NCBI GenBank assembly: GCA_013397865.1
Contig: VZTI01001657.1
Location: forward strand, 248,001 to 312,000
DNA length: 64,000 nucleotides
Reading direction: 5' to 3'
Source of the DNA: Struthidea cinerea
Lineage: Eukaryota > Chordata > Aves > Passeriformes > Corcoracidae
Both the position numbers and the translations under genes were made by a program. Positions 22,142-36,131 of this stretch are shown piece after piece. Position 1 is the stretch's first letter. Each line of letters starts with the position of its first letter. A model generated the notes under the pieces. That model ran no database searches and was not told where the DNA came from. It saw nothing but the letters and a program-made list of their open reading frames with translations.

Positions 22142-25100
22142 CAGACAAAAATATGCTGAGAAGAACAAAGTAAAATATTTACTGCTGGCTGTTAAACTAC
22201 ATCCTTCAAGTTAAGGCTAATGTGCTTTCCAATATGGGAACATTACCAAGGGGTCAGCATTACAGCATTAAAATTTTAGAAACCAGGACTCTCAGGAGCA
22301 GTCCATGGTCTTACAAGCAAAGGAACACAAATAAAGTGATGGAGCCACTGAACCACAAACGGTAGTTTTTAAGTGAAAAGTCATGCAGAGGTACAAGGGC
22401 CTCAGGTCTCTGGTGTAACAGGTACATCTATGTCTGCCTATCAGCTCACTCAAGTGCTATTAAAGGCCAACCAATCCATCTGAGTGGGCCCATTTGCTCC
22501 TTGCAGGTACAAATGGCTATTTGCTGTACATATGCGATTACACACTCACTTCCTTTGCCCTATGCTAACAGCATGTAAAACAAAAAAGTGCCATTTTATG
22601 TACACAAAGGCACTTATCTGGGGCCCTTGGGCTCTGAATACAAAGCACTCTGAATAGATTGATGGTACTGCGGTGGGGACAAACAGGAAATGGACAACTA
22701 TATTTCCCAGGTTAATGGTGTAATGATTCTCTATTACTAAAAAACTTGTGCACTTCACCACCTTTTGCTACTGATTTTTCCAGAGCAGAAAGATATGCTA
22801 TAATGGAAAGCAGACAGATTCTATTCAGGCAAAGGATACCAAGAAATAAAAAAGTGTTGGTGAGTGATTCCGGACTTCTCTTCTGATTGCTGTTGTATCT
22901 GTGCAGTTTCTGCTACTGCTGACTTAAATGTACCAATGCACAACTTTCTTTTTTTATTTGTCTGGTTTTTCTTATTGTGTTTTTTTGGGTTTTGCTTGTT
23001 TGTTGGTTTATTTTCTTAGCTTACAATATAATACAATACATGAAACCTTTCTAGCAAAGACTGGATTCTATCCAGAGTTCCCAGTTCTTTAAAAAAATAC
23101 ACTTAAATGTAATTAGCAAAAGCTTAGGTGACACATACACTGGATGGAGTATTTCATCCACAAACCTCCAGAGACTTGTGACTAAATTGCATGCACCATA
23201 GCAGGTGCAGTGCATTTTACTGCTTGTATCAGCTCAGATCCCTGGTGAAAACTGTAGGAAAGCAACTCATTAAAAAAAATAAAAAATAAAGACTCCCACA
23301 CAATAATGCCTACATTTTTTTCCTGCTTATCTCCTGCAAACACATAGTATTTTTCTCTTCAGAAAATTAATTCTACACAGAAGAGCATCAGGACTGTTAA
23401 AAGTGTCACTACACCTAACAAGTATGACTTGTGCTAAGATTCAGACTACACTTTACAAAGAATGAGGCATTTACAGACCTTGCTACACAGACAGATTTTT
23501 TTCATCCTCCCTCAAATGCATTTGTTACTTAAATGAAATATCAGTGTGAAAGGTACTTTTAGAAGTATCTGCGTATCCTTGCTATAAACACCAAAACCAT
23601 CTCCCTACCAGGCAGTATTGATAAGACTGGGAATGTAAGCTCATAATTTGCATTCTTTATTGTCCCTTGGTGACTCATACTCCAAACACCCAGGTAGTTC
23701 TCAGCATTTTGAAATTTGGCTTTGTGTTAAATTTTGAACAATATCTACCATTTTACACCTCAGAGCTCAGAGAAGGCAGCACAGTAGTTGGTGTACAGAT
23801 GTGACAGAATGTTTTTATTCCAGAAAAAAGCTCCCTATTTTTGACACACTGGAAAATGTACAGCCAGAGAATGCTTGAGGCGAAGATGCCACACCAGCCT
23901 TACATCTGTCTGCTTTCATTTGTCTACAACTGTGCTTATAGATAAAACATGCCTTCCAGATGTCATCACAAGCAGTGTTCATATGCTGACTTCACTGAGA
24001 TACTATTGTTTGCTGCCAGCATAACAGAGTTGTAAAACTAAAATATTTAAACTCTGCGCTACTCAACACAACTTTGAATGTCACACAGGATCTTATTTCA
24101 GGATTAATTAATGTACACCCCAATAAAATAATCATGTGTTAAAAAAAGCAGAGCTAGCTGGCATATACAGTATGCTGCCCTTTTTTCTGTCTTTCTTCTT
24201 CTTTTAAAGACACAGTTTGTGTTCCAGGAAATACAGTAGAGGTAAAGAAGTTGCCCACAAAGCAACAAAACATATACCCCCAATATGTTTGAAATGGGTG
24301 ACTACATCTCTATAGTGAGATAACATTCTGTATCTGGTACATATTTTAAACTCTCCAGATTTTGTGGAAGGATTGTGACTGAAAACTAGCAGTCATATTT
24401 TAGAGGAATATCTTAATCTACAGTGGTTGCAATTAAATCTATACAGTCAAATATACACATCAAATCTAAACATTAATCTGCATACAAATCCACAGAATTC
24501 ACTAGGTTTTTTGTCCTTTATCATGTCTTGTGAACACTTCACTGTCATTAATTACTTGCAATCACAAAACTTTGAAAGATTTCTCTGGTGGTCATTCTGT
24601 TAACACAACTTCTGTTCAGCTACACTTAGTTCTAACTTAAAACAGTGTTAATTAAAAATTCACAGTGTTGCATCCCTGTAATTACTTGTAGAGAAGAAAC
24701 AGACATTTTCCTCCAAAAGGTTTTCTGCTCTCTTGTCCAAAATCTTTAAACTGTTGAGTAATTTCTTTCGAGTAATTTGAAGACAACAAGAGAAAATAAA
24801 CTCTTACCACTGAAAATACCTGTTTCACTTTCAGACATTTCTTGCTATTAATGAAATCATGATCCAGGTATCTCAGGATGTTTCATTTTGTGACTTTTGT
24901 GAAAATTAACATACTGATCATGACATATATTATTCCTGTCATTCCATAATGAAAATGATCAGATACCCCTATGATAACAGGTTAAATATCTGAAAGTTTT
25001 GAGTTGTTAACTCTTAGAGAAGTATGGTATGCTTGCAGAAAAAACACATGAAGTTTGTAAGCTCTCCAGAACTAATTGTTTTGGAAGAGATTTCATTTCT

Positions 25101-26091
25101 AAAGAGTAGAGTGCAACAGAAAGAGGACTGTAAAACTTATTTGACTGTACATCGTGGAGGGTTCTTAAAATTTCTGCCAACCTTTGCTCAGGGTGGAAGG
25201 GACTGTGCCTTCAACTTGGTGAAATCCACAGAGAATGTTTTCAGCTCCCCCTAACTTTAATGAGACACATATTTTTTATTCTAGGAATTTGTATAGTATT
25301 CCAACACACTTTGAGAAATCTGTGTGCTCTAACATCTGTCTACTGAGGGAAAATATAGGGTATTATTTACCTAGTAAAACTGTATTGTACATTCTCACAT
25401 GACCTACTGAAGGGTGAACACAACCACATGGCTTATCATTCATTGCAATTAGCATTAAATTTTCTTTCTTTCTTTTTTTTTTAAAGGTCCTTTCAAGAAA
25501 ACCAAACCCTAAAACAGTAATTTGGTCAAACAGTAGAAAGCAATTGAGAAATCACCAGTTTCTGCCAACAAAAATTAAAGAAAGCTATAGAAAAAAATCA
25601 ACATTTCTACAACAAAATTAAGTGGGAAATTTCATCTATTTTCATTAGTACTGTTAAAGGATTGTAGTCACAATGCTAAAAGCATACAAAAGTCAATACT
25701 TCCCATTTTTTTTTATTACAAATGAATCTAAATACAAGTATTTGAGAGTGAGACACTAAGACTGACTGCTAGGATACAGAACTTCATGTATATTGCAGAA
25801 CTTTGTATTCATCCACTAACAGTGAGAAAAATCTTGCTACTTGTCATCCATGTGTACTTCAAAAAACCCAGGGTATAGAGCCCTCATTTCATCATGAACA
25901 GCTGAGCTGATTCAGTTAACCATCTGGAATATCTTACAACTATTTTATTTAACTGCTCAAAAAAATTTATACTGTGGTTCACACAGTAAGCTATCAAGTA
26001 GCTTCAGGAATTTCAATAATTTCCCCTTAGTTTCCTAACTCAGTTATTGTAATTTTATAGAAAGAAAACACATATTTTCTTGTGTGTGTAA

Positions 26092-26122
26092 GTATACATG
26101 TGCGCACACGCACACACACACA
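26092..26122. repeat. Alternating purine-pyrimidine tract (CA/CG), Z-DNA-prone
   Basis: 31 bp of strict purine-pyrimidine alternation beginning gtatacatgtgcgcacacg and continuing as (CA)n, with GCGC and CG steps that favour left-handed DNA. A (TG)n strip lies just upstream at about 26081-26088. Confidence 0.9.
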
Positions 26123-27779
26123 GATGTATTTCCATACAGGAGTTGGAGGAAAGACTATTTGTAAATAATCTGTGAATATCTTCATATTTTCTTGTAATAG
26201 ATAAGTCCTATTTCAAAATACTGTATTGGAGTTCCTCTGCATTTCAGGGTAAAATCTTTATAGTTACCAAGTAACGTATACTTCTCTTTCAAAATCTTCA
26301 CATAGTGCTTTTCAGCCAATAGATCAGAACCAGACACACTGGTCTCAGGTCATCTCTCACAATATTCTTCAAGCAAGAAACTCCACATTGTACTCTTAAG
26401 CAGCAGTAAATATACACATCTGATTAGGGAAAGTAGTAACAGAAGAACTTAAGGAGCTTTCAGAGGGATAGACCTACATTATGCTTTACAACACCTGCTA
26501 TCTATTCTCCCCAGCTAACAGTTTTCAAATTTTACTTTTAGGGAGTAATAACAATCTAAATTAGGAGCTCAGTAATTTGCCCTCGTTAAAGCTCAATTTT
26601 AATGTCATTCTTCAAAACTTAAAAAATGACATCATTGTCAACAAGCTTTACTGTAGTGGCAACAGGATTTGGTCCAGAGAACATATTCTGCTTCATTTGC
26701 AAGGACAAAGAAATACCCAGTTGACCAGAGAATTGCCAACAGGAAATTGACAAGAATCTGGGCAAGTTAAGTTACCCTCTAAACAGCTGCTACTGAAAAC
26801 AGGAAGTAAAGAATTAAGGGACATACCTATCAAGAACTAAAATATCTATCTCAAGATTATTATAAATTATATGGGAGAAAATTATAAAAAAGACCATGAA
26901 GGGCCTTGATTTAGTGACCTAACCCTCACCAGCAGCAAACAGGACTTTACCTCTCAAGTATCTAAATCACTTTAAAAAATGAAACTCAAGCTCCCACTTA
27001 CACCTTTCAGAAAATAATATAAAAGGACTCATTTACATAACCATCCATAAAAACTCTCATCTAGGACTTGCAGATTGTACCTGTGAATTAAAAAGTGAAG
27101 GGCAAAAATTTCTGTACTTTTTAGGCTAAAATGACTTCTTTCAATAGAAAGGAAAGAGAGAAAGAGAGGCAGAGTAGATCTGAGAACTCTGGAAAGAAAT
27201 TCATACTTTTCAGACTGATTCACAGAGCAGAAATACTTATGCTCACATCTTGACTACAAGCCGCACATATGCTTTTTCTCATTGGTTCTTTATCTATGTG
27301 ATATTGGTTTCTTCAGATATCACTCCTAATTAAGAATCCACCCATTTTCCCCTATTGTGTCATTGGGAACATTTGCCCTGTTGAGGCAATCTTGCTTCTG
27401 GAAGCCCTGCTGCAATACCACCCCCACACATGTCTACTAGTGCTCCCCCTGGTTTGTGGAACAATCCATTGCTCCTGTAAAATCTCTGACCTAAAAATAC
27501 TGTGGTCACACTTATTATACCTGTTTCATCCAGTCAGTGGCCTAATGTATTCACAGACTGCCTTGACTTACAGTTTCTAATGCTTTATCTAACGGCTTGT
27601 AAATCTGTCACACCCTTGATAACCTGTGCTCTTCTGTGAATGACTGCCTGTAAAAATACAAAGGTACTGTAGCTTTAGTGAAATAATTTGTAGAAGGCAA
27701 AGTCCATGCTGGAGCCACAATGTCTTTTCCCTGCACATTGCCTGAAACATTCATATCTTTTCTGGAGATGATTTTGCTT

Positions 27780-28330
27780 AAGCCCGTTGAAAATAAATCA
27801 TTCTCGAAAGCACTCAAGATTTCCCTGAAGACTTTGTAAGGCTTCCTGCTTCATAGGTTTCCATTCCTTTGCTGTAAGGCTAATGCATTTTAGGGATGTT
27901 TGTTCTGATGCAAAGCTAACTTACGAGTAAAAATAAACTACCAGCATTTATAATGCTGTTGGAAGGCAAAGAATGCCAAATGCTAAACTTAAATTACCAG
28001 AGTTGGTAGTCGTTCCTTAATAACCTTCTCTTTAGACAGCTTTTGCTGTCTCAGAGGAAAAGACATTTAGTAGGAGTGTAATGATGAACATTCCATCACT
28101 TAAAAAAACCAGCAAAATCCCCAAACCTGCAATATCCTCACATGAAGAAAAAAATAATAATTTTATGGGAGAAAATGATGGCACTCCACTTCCAGTTTGA
28201 TGCATGAAACCAGAGGCGAATCATTGCCATTATTACTCAAGTGAGCTGTATGTTTATTACTCATAAGCCATCCTGTTTATCCTTGTGTGAACACTAGGAG
28301 CTACACTTAGCTTGTTTCAGATATGCCTGT
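27780..28330. promoter_or_regulatory. Candidate conserved non-coding block
   Basis: Two sub-blocks (27780-28060 and 28180-28330) are separated by a low-complexity A-rich strip. The first holds 'ggctaatgcattttaggg', a 7-bp hairpin (cagcatt-tat-aatgctg, about 27954-27970), 'cttaaattaccagag' and another 7-bp hairpin, agacagc-tttt-gctgtct (28034-28051). The second holds 'gccattattactcaag' and 'atgtttattactcataagcc'. Repeat-free and motif-rich; the function is inferred. Confidence 0.3.
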
Positions 28331-28552
28331 CTACACAAAGATTTTACTAGTGTTCACATAAATAAGTATTTACAAAAAAACCCAAAAAACAAGAAAAAAC
28401 ATTTTTGCACAGAATATTTAACCTGCAAGATCACCAACTTCCTGATTAAAGAACACTTCTTTATCTTAGCATATATTTACTTATGTAAAATAGTTATTTG
28501 ATTTTAAATTTTGCTCTGCAGACAGGGTATTCATGAAGTGCTAGTATTTCAC

Positions 28553-28576
28553 ACTGCAAACAGAACTGCAAACAGA
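28553..28576. repeat. 12-bp exact tandem duplication
   Basis: The unit actgcaaacaga occurs at 28553-28564 and 28565-28576 with no mismatch. Confidence 0.93.
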
Positions 28577-31500
28577 ATTTTGTTTTAGATATGTGTTGGA
28601 GCACAATTTCGTTATAAAAAAAGCCACACAATTTAACAATTCAGAAATTCTCATATATGTTTTATAAAAATGTATGAGAGACCGAAAAACCATGGAGAGT
28701 TATAACTTCGAGTTGGCTCATTTGTTTCCATTTTATTACAGCACTACATGGTGGGTATCCGATTCTTCACAGAAAAAAGCATATTAAATCTTTATTCTAA
28801 TCTGTTTTAGCAGAACTCTATTATAGCTTAATACTATTTTTTCTGAATGATAAAATATAATTTAAATAAGACCAAAGAGGGCTCTGAACCCCAACAGAGA
28901 TCTATCCTGAAAAAAACTACCACAAGTATTACTTGAAGCTATCTTGAAGAACAGTTCTGCGTTATTGATAGGTAGGCTACTATATTCTATTTATTTATTG
29001 TTCTCTAGCTGAATTCACTTCTTGCTGAAGGCCAACACACAACTATAAAATGCATTGTGTATATTGATATCCTTCATTTTTGACAGACTAGGCTTTTGTT
29101 TGGGGCCCTGTAATGAGGATATTGACAACTTTACAAAAACTTGTCTGCAGCTGCTTGAGTATGTCTTAGCAGTAAGTTAAATGGTTGGGGCATACTACTA
29201 TGAGAAAGGGAAACAATCTGAGTAAATCATGGCCTTATACTACACCCTAGATATACCCAAAATTAATTCTGTGCAACTCTGTGTACCCACTGCCACGACA
29301 TCATCTAATCTTTCTAGCTTGGGAAAGGTCGGGAGCATGGAGCACCAAAATTTCTCAGGCCTTGTCTCCTTTCCGGTGAGATCGGAAGTGATTTGCATAT
29401 ATACTTCTGCTCTCTTCTGTAAAACAGGAATTTTGTGTATTGAAGGACACGTCTGTCCCAATTGACTTAATGAAAATGGGAACTACTTCCCCATATATGA
29501 GGTCCTGTAAAACAAAATGACAAAACAAAGAACATACAGGCATGTGTTTTCCACTGCCTGTAGTATCTCATTGCCTGTCCTGGTCCTACAGATGTTTTCC
29601 CCCCAAAATTGATATGTCTTCTTAAGCTCTTTTGGTAAGTGTGGAGACAGGAAGAACTTTAAAGGAGAGGAAAATAAGGGTTCAGGCTAAGTCAACTTCT
29701 GCAGAGTGCAAATCTCTTTCTAATCTGCGTGGAAAAGCCACAGAATCTGCTGTGAATCAATTTTTCTTTCTAACACACTGAAATATATACCTGGCATTGT
29801 GCAAGATTGTTTTTCCTGTCATCTTTTTTGGTTTAATTTAGTTCATTTAAATTTCATTCATTTCTTGTTCTTATTTACTGATTGTTATACACAGCCCAAT
29901 TGGCTGTTTTGGAGAACACTTTACAGGCTAAAACCCTCACTCCAAATCTTATTAGCTTTAAGCCTCATTTGCTCTGTCATCCAGTATTTTCCGTATAGCT
30001 CAGCTACAATATAATTCTTTCATTTAACTGCATATTTTTGTCTATAGAGCCACCTGCAGATCTTTTTGCATGGAATCAGAAACCAGCCATCAACTCTCCC
30101 CTTGTGTGTTTTAAGTTCAAAGAAATTCGTCCTGGCCTAGATTTCAAAAATGAAAAAAAATTACTCACTCCTCAAAAGTCACAATTATTGATCAAAGCAA
30201 GTACACAAAATAAATGCAAGATTCATATTTACTTGTTTACTGAAATATGAAAATCTTAAGACTTGTGAGATGAGTAGGCTGAAGAGGCATTTCTCAGACA
30301 TTCCATGTTTAAAATAATAGCATTACCATACAGCATTATCTGAGGATTTAATGTCACTACGTGGGTTTACTCCACAAGAGCTTCAGAATTTCCCAGGAGA
30401 ATATGGTAAATCTTAGTTCAAGTCAACTTTCAGGCAAATTTGGACAGACCTAGGTAACTATTACTACCAGCAGGACACAAAGAATATTGTTATTTAAATA
30501 ACCCAAAGTAATTCACTGTCCCACAGAGTATGACAACGGTCTTCCTTTGGATGGCTTTTTTTGTTGTTGCTATTGCCATTTAAATCTCTAAAGTATCGGC
30601 AAAATAAAGAAATTTAATTAACTAATTAAATTGTTTTCAACTATTTTTTTTCCCCGAATGACATGGACAATTAAAATTCCCACTAAAAATATGCCATCCC
30701 GACCAGTTCAAGACTTGTGGGAGCACAAAATCAGGTGGGAGAAACTTGGGAAAATTATGGTTTAGAATTTTCTCCCCATTTCTGAGAATAAGTAAAACAA
30801 GTATTAAAGAAAGGACTTAGAAATCCCCACTAGTGTCCAGCTACACTCTCAAGGGAAATCTGGGGGTCTGGAAGGAATTTATGAGGACTACAAAAAAACC
30901 CCTATCATCATTAACCAAAACAACCTTAGAGAAATCAGGATATTCCTTAACTGGAGGCACCTAACTTAGATATCTCCATTGTCTGTCCATAATTTAGGCA
31001 GTCAAAGCTCCAGCTGTAGCATCCGTGTTAGGTGTCTAAAGCAAGCAATGTGAACATCCCATGACTGTCCATCACAGCTGTTTAATTTCACTGGAATTTT
31101 GTTGCCCAATTCCTTTAAAATCTTTCAAAGATCCAATTTTAAGTTCTCTAATTAGCCAGGCAGGCACAATAATTCTCCTGGTTGTATTAGAACATTGTGG
31201 GGTAAACTCTGGCAGTCCTTCCAGAAGACACACAATTCTTGATATCTCCTTCTCAATTAAAGCACAACTTGGTAAAATCAGGGAGAGAAGGCCTTACATA
31301 CAGCATTGGCATGCAGGCAGGACATTCACACCCTGGGTAGCAAAGTAATTTGTTATTTTCATTTGGTTTTTTATAACAGAATTTTCTGTTCTGCAATGTT
31401 TTCAGATGCAGTATATTTGAAGCCTTAAATAAAAAACCTATAATGAAAAAAACCTCAACTGCCACAATTTTGCGCTCTGTATCAGCCAAGACAAGGGATA

Positions 31501-32583
31501 ATTATTAAGGCATGGGAAGGGTTGTTAGGTAAAAAGAAGGACCAGAAACATCATACTGAGAGTATGTGAGTGTCTAAAATTGCATTCTTCCTTAGTTCTA
31601 CATTTACAGCTTTCTTGACAGCAGAAGACATTTGCAAAGAGAAAAAGACATCTTCACCTGTGACAAGCATATCATTTCTCAAAAGAAAAAAAAATTTAGT
31701 GTGAAATTACCCAACGGCCTGTATAACCACTTCCTCTCTGTGGATTGAATGTGGTAACCCAAAAACAATAGGTTGTTTATATACACTGTCCAAAGTAAAG
31801 AAAAATATGTATTTTAACTGGGTTTTTTTTCTCCCACTGCTCCATCTTTTTGTACCACTCAATTTATAACTTCTGCCAACTTTATCATTTTATCATAAAT
31901 TTACCAGCAACCACAGTATCTCCCCAATCATTTTGCAAGACAGTTACTCTTCATCACACATTTGTAGGGAAGAGGGCTTGACTGCTACAAAGGCCTCCAC
32001 CAATGGAAATGTAAGTCCTGCAGGATGCTTGAAATACTGCTGTCTCCAATTGCAAAGGTTATGGTGATGAAGTTGAGATGGAAGCACAAGTATCAATACA
32101 TTCTGTGCCCAGAAGGATCCACTGTAGTTTGCTAATCTGGCATTCTGCATAATAGAGCCCATTTTTCTCATGGTTTACTCAGAGGAAGGAGAAGGTCTTC
32201 TCCAGTCTCCAGGAAAAATGCATGGGCAATTACAAAATGGCAGCAACAAAATGAGAAATTCGGTAGGAAAATAAAGTTGTTTTAGGCAGATGTAGTATGT
32301 GTTTTTAACTTCACACTTCCACACAGTCAAAAAAAACCCCTCAGAAACTTAAAATCTGGTCACTTGAATAGTTAATGAAATACATATCCATAACAACACA
32401 CCCTTTCCAAAGGAATTTTTAAAACACCATACACCCCACCACTTCAATGCCAAATAAAATGGGCAGTCACCTTCTTGATATTTACATGATCCCCTGAGCC
32501 ACATCGATAGGGAAATCTTATCACAATACAGCAAAATCCATTTAGTAGTCAATAAATATATATGCAAAAATTTGTAACATTTG

Positions 32584-32642
32584 TATTGGTAATATATTAT
32601 ATATAATTTGTACAGAATATAACAATATATAATTTATATTAT
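32584..32642. repeat. AT-rich low-complexity strip
   Basis: Nearly all A/T, with 'atatataattt' twice and several small palindromes. It is a plausible DNA-unwinding or replication-slippage site. Confidence 0.7.
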
Positions 32643-33829
32643 CCTCAGAATTAGCAAATGGGTAATTTAGTAATGCATCTTGCTATTGCCAGGGTATGTC
32701 TATATATACATCAACACAGTACTGTCTTTATAAATATTTAAGTGCCATTATTAATCAATTAAACTGGCCAATCTGTGTGCCAATATGCTCTATAGTTTTT
32801 AATATGTCAATAAGCCCACAAAATACATTTAGAGAGAAGCTTATTAATTTCCGTGGGTTTTGTCAAGAAAGAGAATTCAAGAGTTTTGAGTTGCACTCTC
32901 TACAAAGGGATGTACCAGGAGATTCAACTATGAAGCATAGAAGGAACTTTTCCAACAGCCCGTGAATAGGAAAGCCCTTTTGGTTTTTCTGAACTCTTCT
33001 CTAAATAAGGGCAAAGGCCATATGCAAGCCCAACCACATTTCTGATTAACAATTCTGTGCCAAATTATGTGTTTAGAAAAGGCATCTCTGGAAAGCAAAA
33101 CTTCTCATACTTTGAAAAATCCAGCCTCAAACATAATACAAAAGAGATCTTACCCTTCTGAGTAAAGTAGGAAAAACTAAAAAGGAATTGGCACTCTTTT
33201 TGCTGCTTTAGTCACATTTCACATATGGAAACTCCATGTTGAATTTCAGGTCAAGAGGGTTACCAAAAATGAGCTGAAGACAAACAGAGGTGAAGATTCT
33301 CATGTCTTTGGCCTCCATCATGAACAGACATCTTCAGAGGTAGATTGTTATGCCACTTAAAAATTCAAACCCATAAATGGTTAATCCGGGAGGTGTGAAC
33401 TCAATAAATAATATTGGAATTAACTGCTACTGTAACACACATTGACATGTTTTCAAGACTGAAAATATTTTGATTTTCCAGCTTTAGTTTTTCTGAATAT
33501 TTGCTGATTCCCATCAGAGAAGGAGACACTGATACACAATGGAATGTTATCAGTTTATTGGAACTAAAATTGTCCTTGAAATCTCATATAATATACAGTA
33601 TAAAGAATCTCAATTCAAATAATGGCTAATTCATCAAGTAAAAAATCCCAGTTTCCTGGAGTTCCCTTTTTCTATATATAACATTCACAGTGTTTCACAT
33701 ATGACAATCGAAAAAAAGGAAGAAAAGAGTGGTTTTAAATTTATAAAAGTCTTGGCCATTCTGCCATAATTCTCACCATGTGTGAAATACGCTGGTGTTA
33801 AAAAACAAATGTTCTATTGCCAGTTGTGT

Positions 33830-34140
33830 TTTTGAAAAGCGAGCAGCTTTATGCAACACATGACAGTGATTTTCCAGCAACAGTCTGACAGTGCATGGGC
33901 CCCGTAGCTGAAATTTTTTGCTCTAATCTTTGTTTATAGTAGAAGTAAATAATCCAAACAAAGAACATTCCACTATGCAGGGCTGATGGCTTTGTGATAA
34001 GGCAGAGCCTGGCACGAATGACAGAGCCAGCAGTCTATTGAGGTAAAAAACAGCACTCTGATAAGTAAAACTGTCTTCTGATTTATAGACCTTAAGTTGG
34101 CTTTTTAACCCTTGAATCATGAAAATCTGCACCATACAAA
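33830..34140. promoter_or_regulatory. Candidate conserved non-coding element
   Basis: A repeat-free block with three TGACAG sites (MEIS/TGIF-type) near 33862, 33886 and 34019. It also has a 'ctttgtttatag' site (SOX/forkhead-type) near 33930, 'cctggcacgaatgacagagcc' and 'ggctttgtgataaggc' (GATA-type). GC is higher than in the flanks. The role as an enhancer is inference from motif clustering. Confidence 0.32.
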
Positions 34141-36093
34141 GGCTTGTGAAGAAAGGCATGTAAAAGAAAAAAAAAAAAGGAAAAACTTTAAAAGAATTTT
34201 TTGAAGAAAAACAGTGGTGGCTAAGATGTTACTTTTATCCCCAGAAAATCACCTTAAACCTGAATTTTAAATATAATACATGCAAGAACTTTTCCTAGTG
34301 ATCAATTTTTGTATTGGACATAGAAATTCTAAAAGAACATTTGAAAAACAAAACCATTTAAGATCAATCCTTTCTTTGTTTACACAGAAATAAATGGGCT
34401 TGAAAAAATAATGAATATTTATCTTGCAAAATTTATGATGTCAGATACAACATGATACATGGCCTTTGGTGTCAGTCATATCTTCTGTATACAAGTCCTG
34501 AGAGACTCTGGTCCTCAGGCAGATTGAAAAGACTTTCAGTTCTTCCATACAGTATTTCCAATAGTTAATTCAATTGTTAATATTTAATAGCAAACAGCCC
34601 TGAGAACTGCTGCAACCCTTTTCCAAAGAGCTCCTAAACGCAGAAGACAGTTATATATTTGCATATATGAATAATCACTTAATAAACAATGTTATTTGAT
34701 TTTCAACTCTCCCCCCAGCATTCAATACATGGATAAGTAGACTCTTGTTCACAGAATTCATGTGACTTTTTGACCAGTGGACCTGTACAATTAAATGTAC
34801 AGTTCTGCTACAGTCTTAGTAACTGAACCTGGTTTTACCAATGCTTTTTCCAGTCTAACTCTCTTATTAGTTGACAGGTAGACACCTGGACTTCATAAGA
34901 GATGAGAGGTAGCCTGTACATTCTTAAATTGGGATTTGTGGACCGTGTTTGAAAGGGAAAAAAGACATGGAAGGATAGTTAATAAACAGTGCCACAGCAT
35001 CAAAGTTACATTCCAGAAATGGAACTATGAATTTTCAGGCCATCAAACTCTAGCAAGACAGAAATCCACAGAACTTAGGTTCTTGAATTCCAGCATCCCA
35101 GCTCCCAAATGCAAATACGCTCGTACATAAAGTACAATATCAATTAAGTCCACTTTCAGATCTACGAAAATTTCAAGTCATCTCAGAAAACTTTCCATGC
35201 TATTCAGTCTGTGCAAACGAAGCATTTTCCCAGTGAGATCAGATACCATGACCAGAAATCATCCCAAAAAACTATAATTTCTACAAGACCTATTTCACAG
35301 TTCAACATCCTACTACAACTGTGCCTAAGAGTTTCTTCTGTCATGCCTGAGTCACAATAGAAAGGGTCCTGGGCAGAGAGAGGACTGGATCCTCTTTCTG
35401 CAGGCTTTTTAAAATGATCAAGAATGTAATAGGCTCCACTCAAGACATATTTCCTTCCCAAATATAATTTCACAGGAGAGGTGGTGAAAGAAATCCTGAG
35501 ATGTGCTTCCTTCTCATTTCCTACAAGCCTGTTGCAGACGGACAAGTCATTGCAATCTTAAGCCATGTCAGACCAGGAATGAGAAGCTGGTGTGTTGGCC
35601 TCAGTGGCACTGTATTTTTCAGTGCTGTCTACAGTTCATTAGTAAGTTCAGGAGCTTTTTATTCATAGAATTTTAAATACAAATATTTCATATTTTAGAA
35701 CACTATTTTAATGATCATTAATATTTAAACTACTAAAAACTCTTTACCAATATTTTGACCAACTAAAATAATTTGACCAAGTTTTTCATTATAAAATGTA
35801 ACCACCTGAAAATGCTACCTCCCTTTCAAAGGCTATTTCTGTTAGCCGTCTGAGTATGTGCACATGGCAGTAACTCACTGACATGTAATGTAACCATACC
35901 TATAAAACTACTTTTTTTTTTGAGACAGGATATTTCTTTCTGTTTTGTACAGTTTTTTTGAAAGAATCGAAACCAAATACATTCTTTGCAAAATGATGTG
36001 TCCCCTTCAACACATCTGACTTTGATTCGGTACAGCACAGAAGATTAGCAGTCAGCAAGGCATGATGATTTCTCAGTTCTTTATAACATAACA

Positions 36094-36131
36094 TTTGGCT
36101 ATATTGCCTTCAATAAGCCAATATAGCCAAA
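36094..36131. repeat. Near-perfect 38-nt hairpin
   Basis: Arm tttggctatattg (36094-36106) is the exact complement of caatatagccaaa (36119-36131). Inside, after one C/C mismatch (36107 and 36118), ctt (36108-36110) pairs with aag (36115-36117) around the tetraloop caat. That gives 16 base pairs in 38 nt. Confidence 0.92.

Larger units (their letters stand above)
21307..27779. other. Unique AT-rich non-coding DNA with one gap
   Basis: No gene is recognised; open frames stay under 100 codons. It contains an A18 run (21580-21597), a poly-A next to a run of N (22096-22141), a GT-rich strip near 22970-23020 and a Z-DNA-prone CA/CG tract (26092-26122). The stretch 22430-22700 is somewhat more complex and CpG-bearing than its surroundings and could be a weak conserved element. 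Confidence 0.6.
28331..33829. other. Unique AT-rich non-coding DNA
   Basis: No gene, RNA or clear transposon is seen. It contains a 12-bp exact tandem duplication (28553-28576), a small palindrome at about 30612-30633 (aatttaatt with aattaaatt) and an AT-only-like strip (32584-32642). Confidence 0.6.

Noticed and set aside
25484..25520. 'tttaaaggtcctttcaagaa' as a CR1 3' end
   Set aside because: It resembles the CR1 'ctttaaggtcccttccaa' block, but no further CR1 text lies on either side.
36094..36131. Hairpin as a microRNA precursor
   Set aside because: Sixteen pairs in 38 nt is too short for a Drosha/Dicer substrate.
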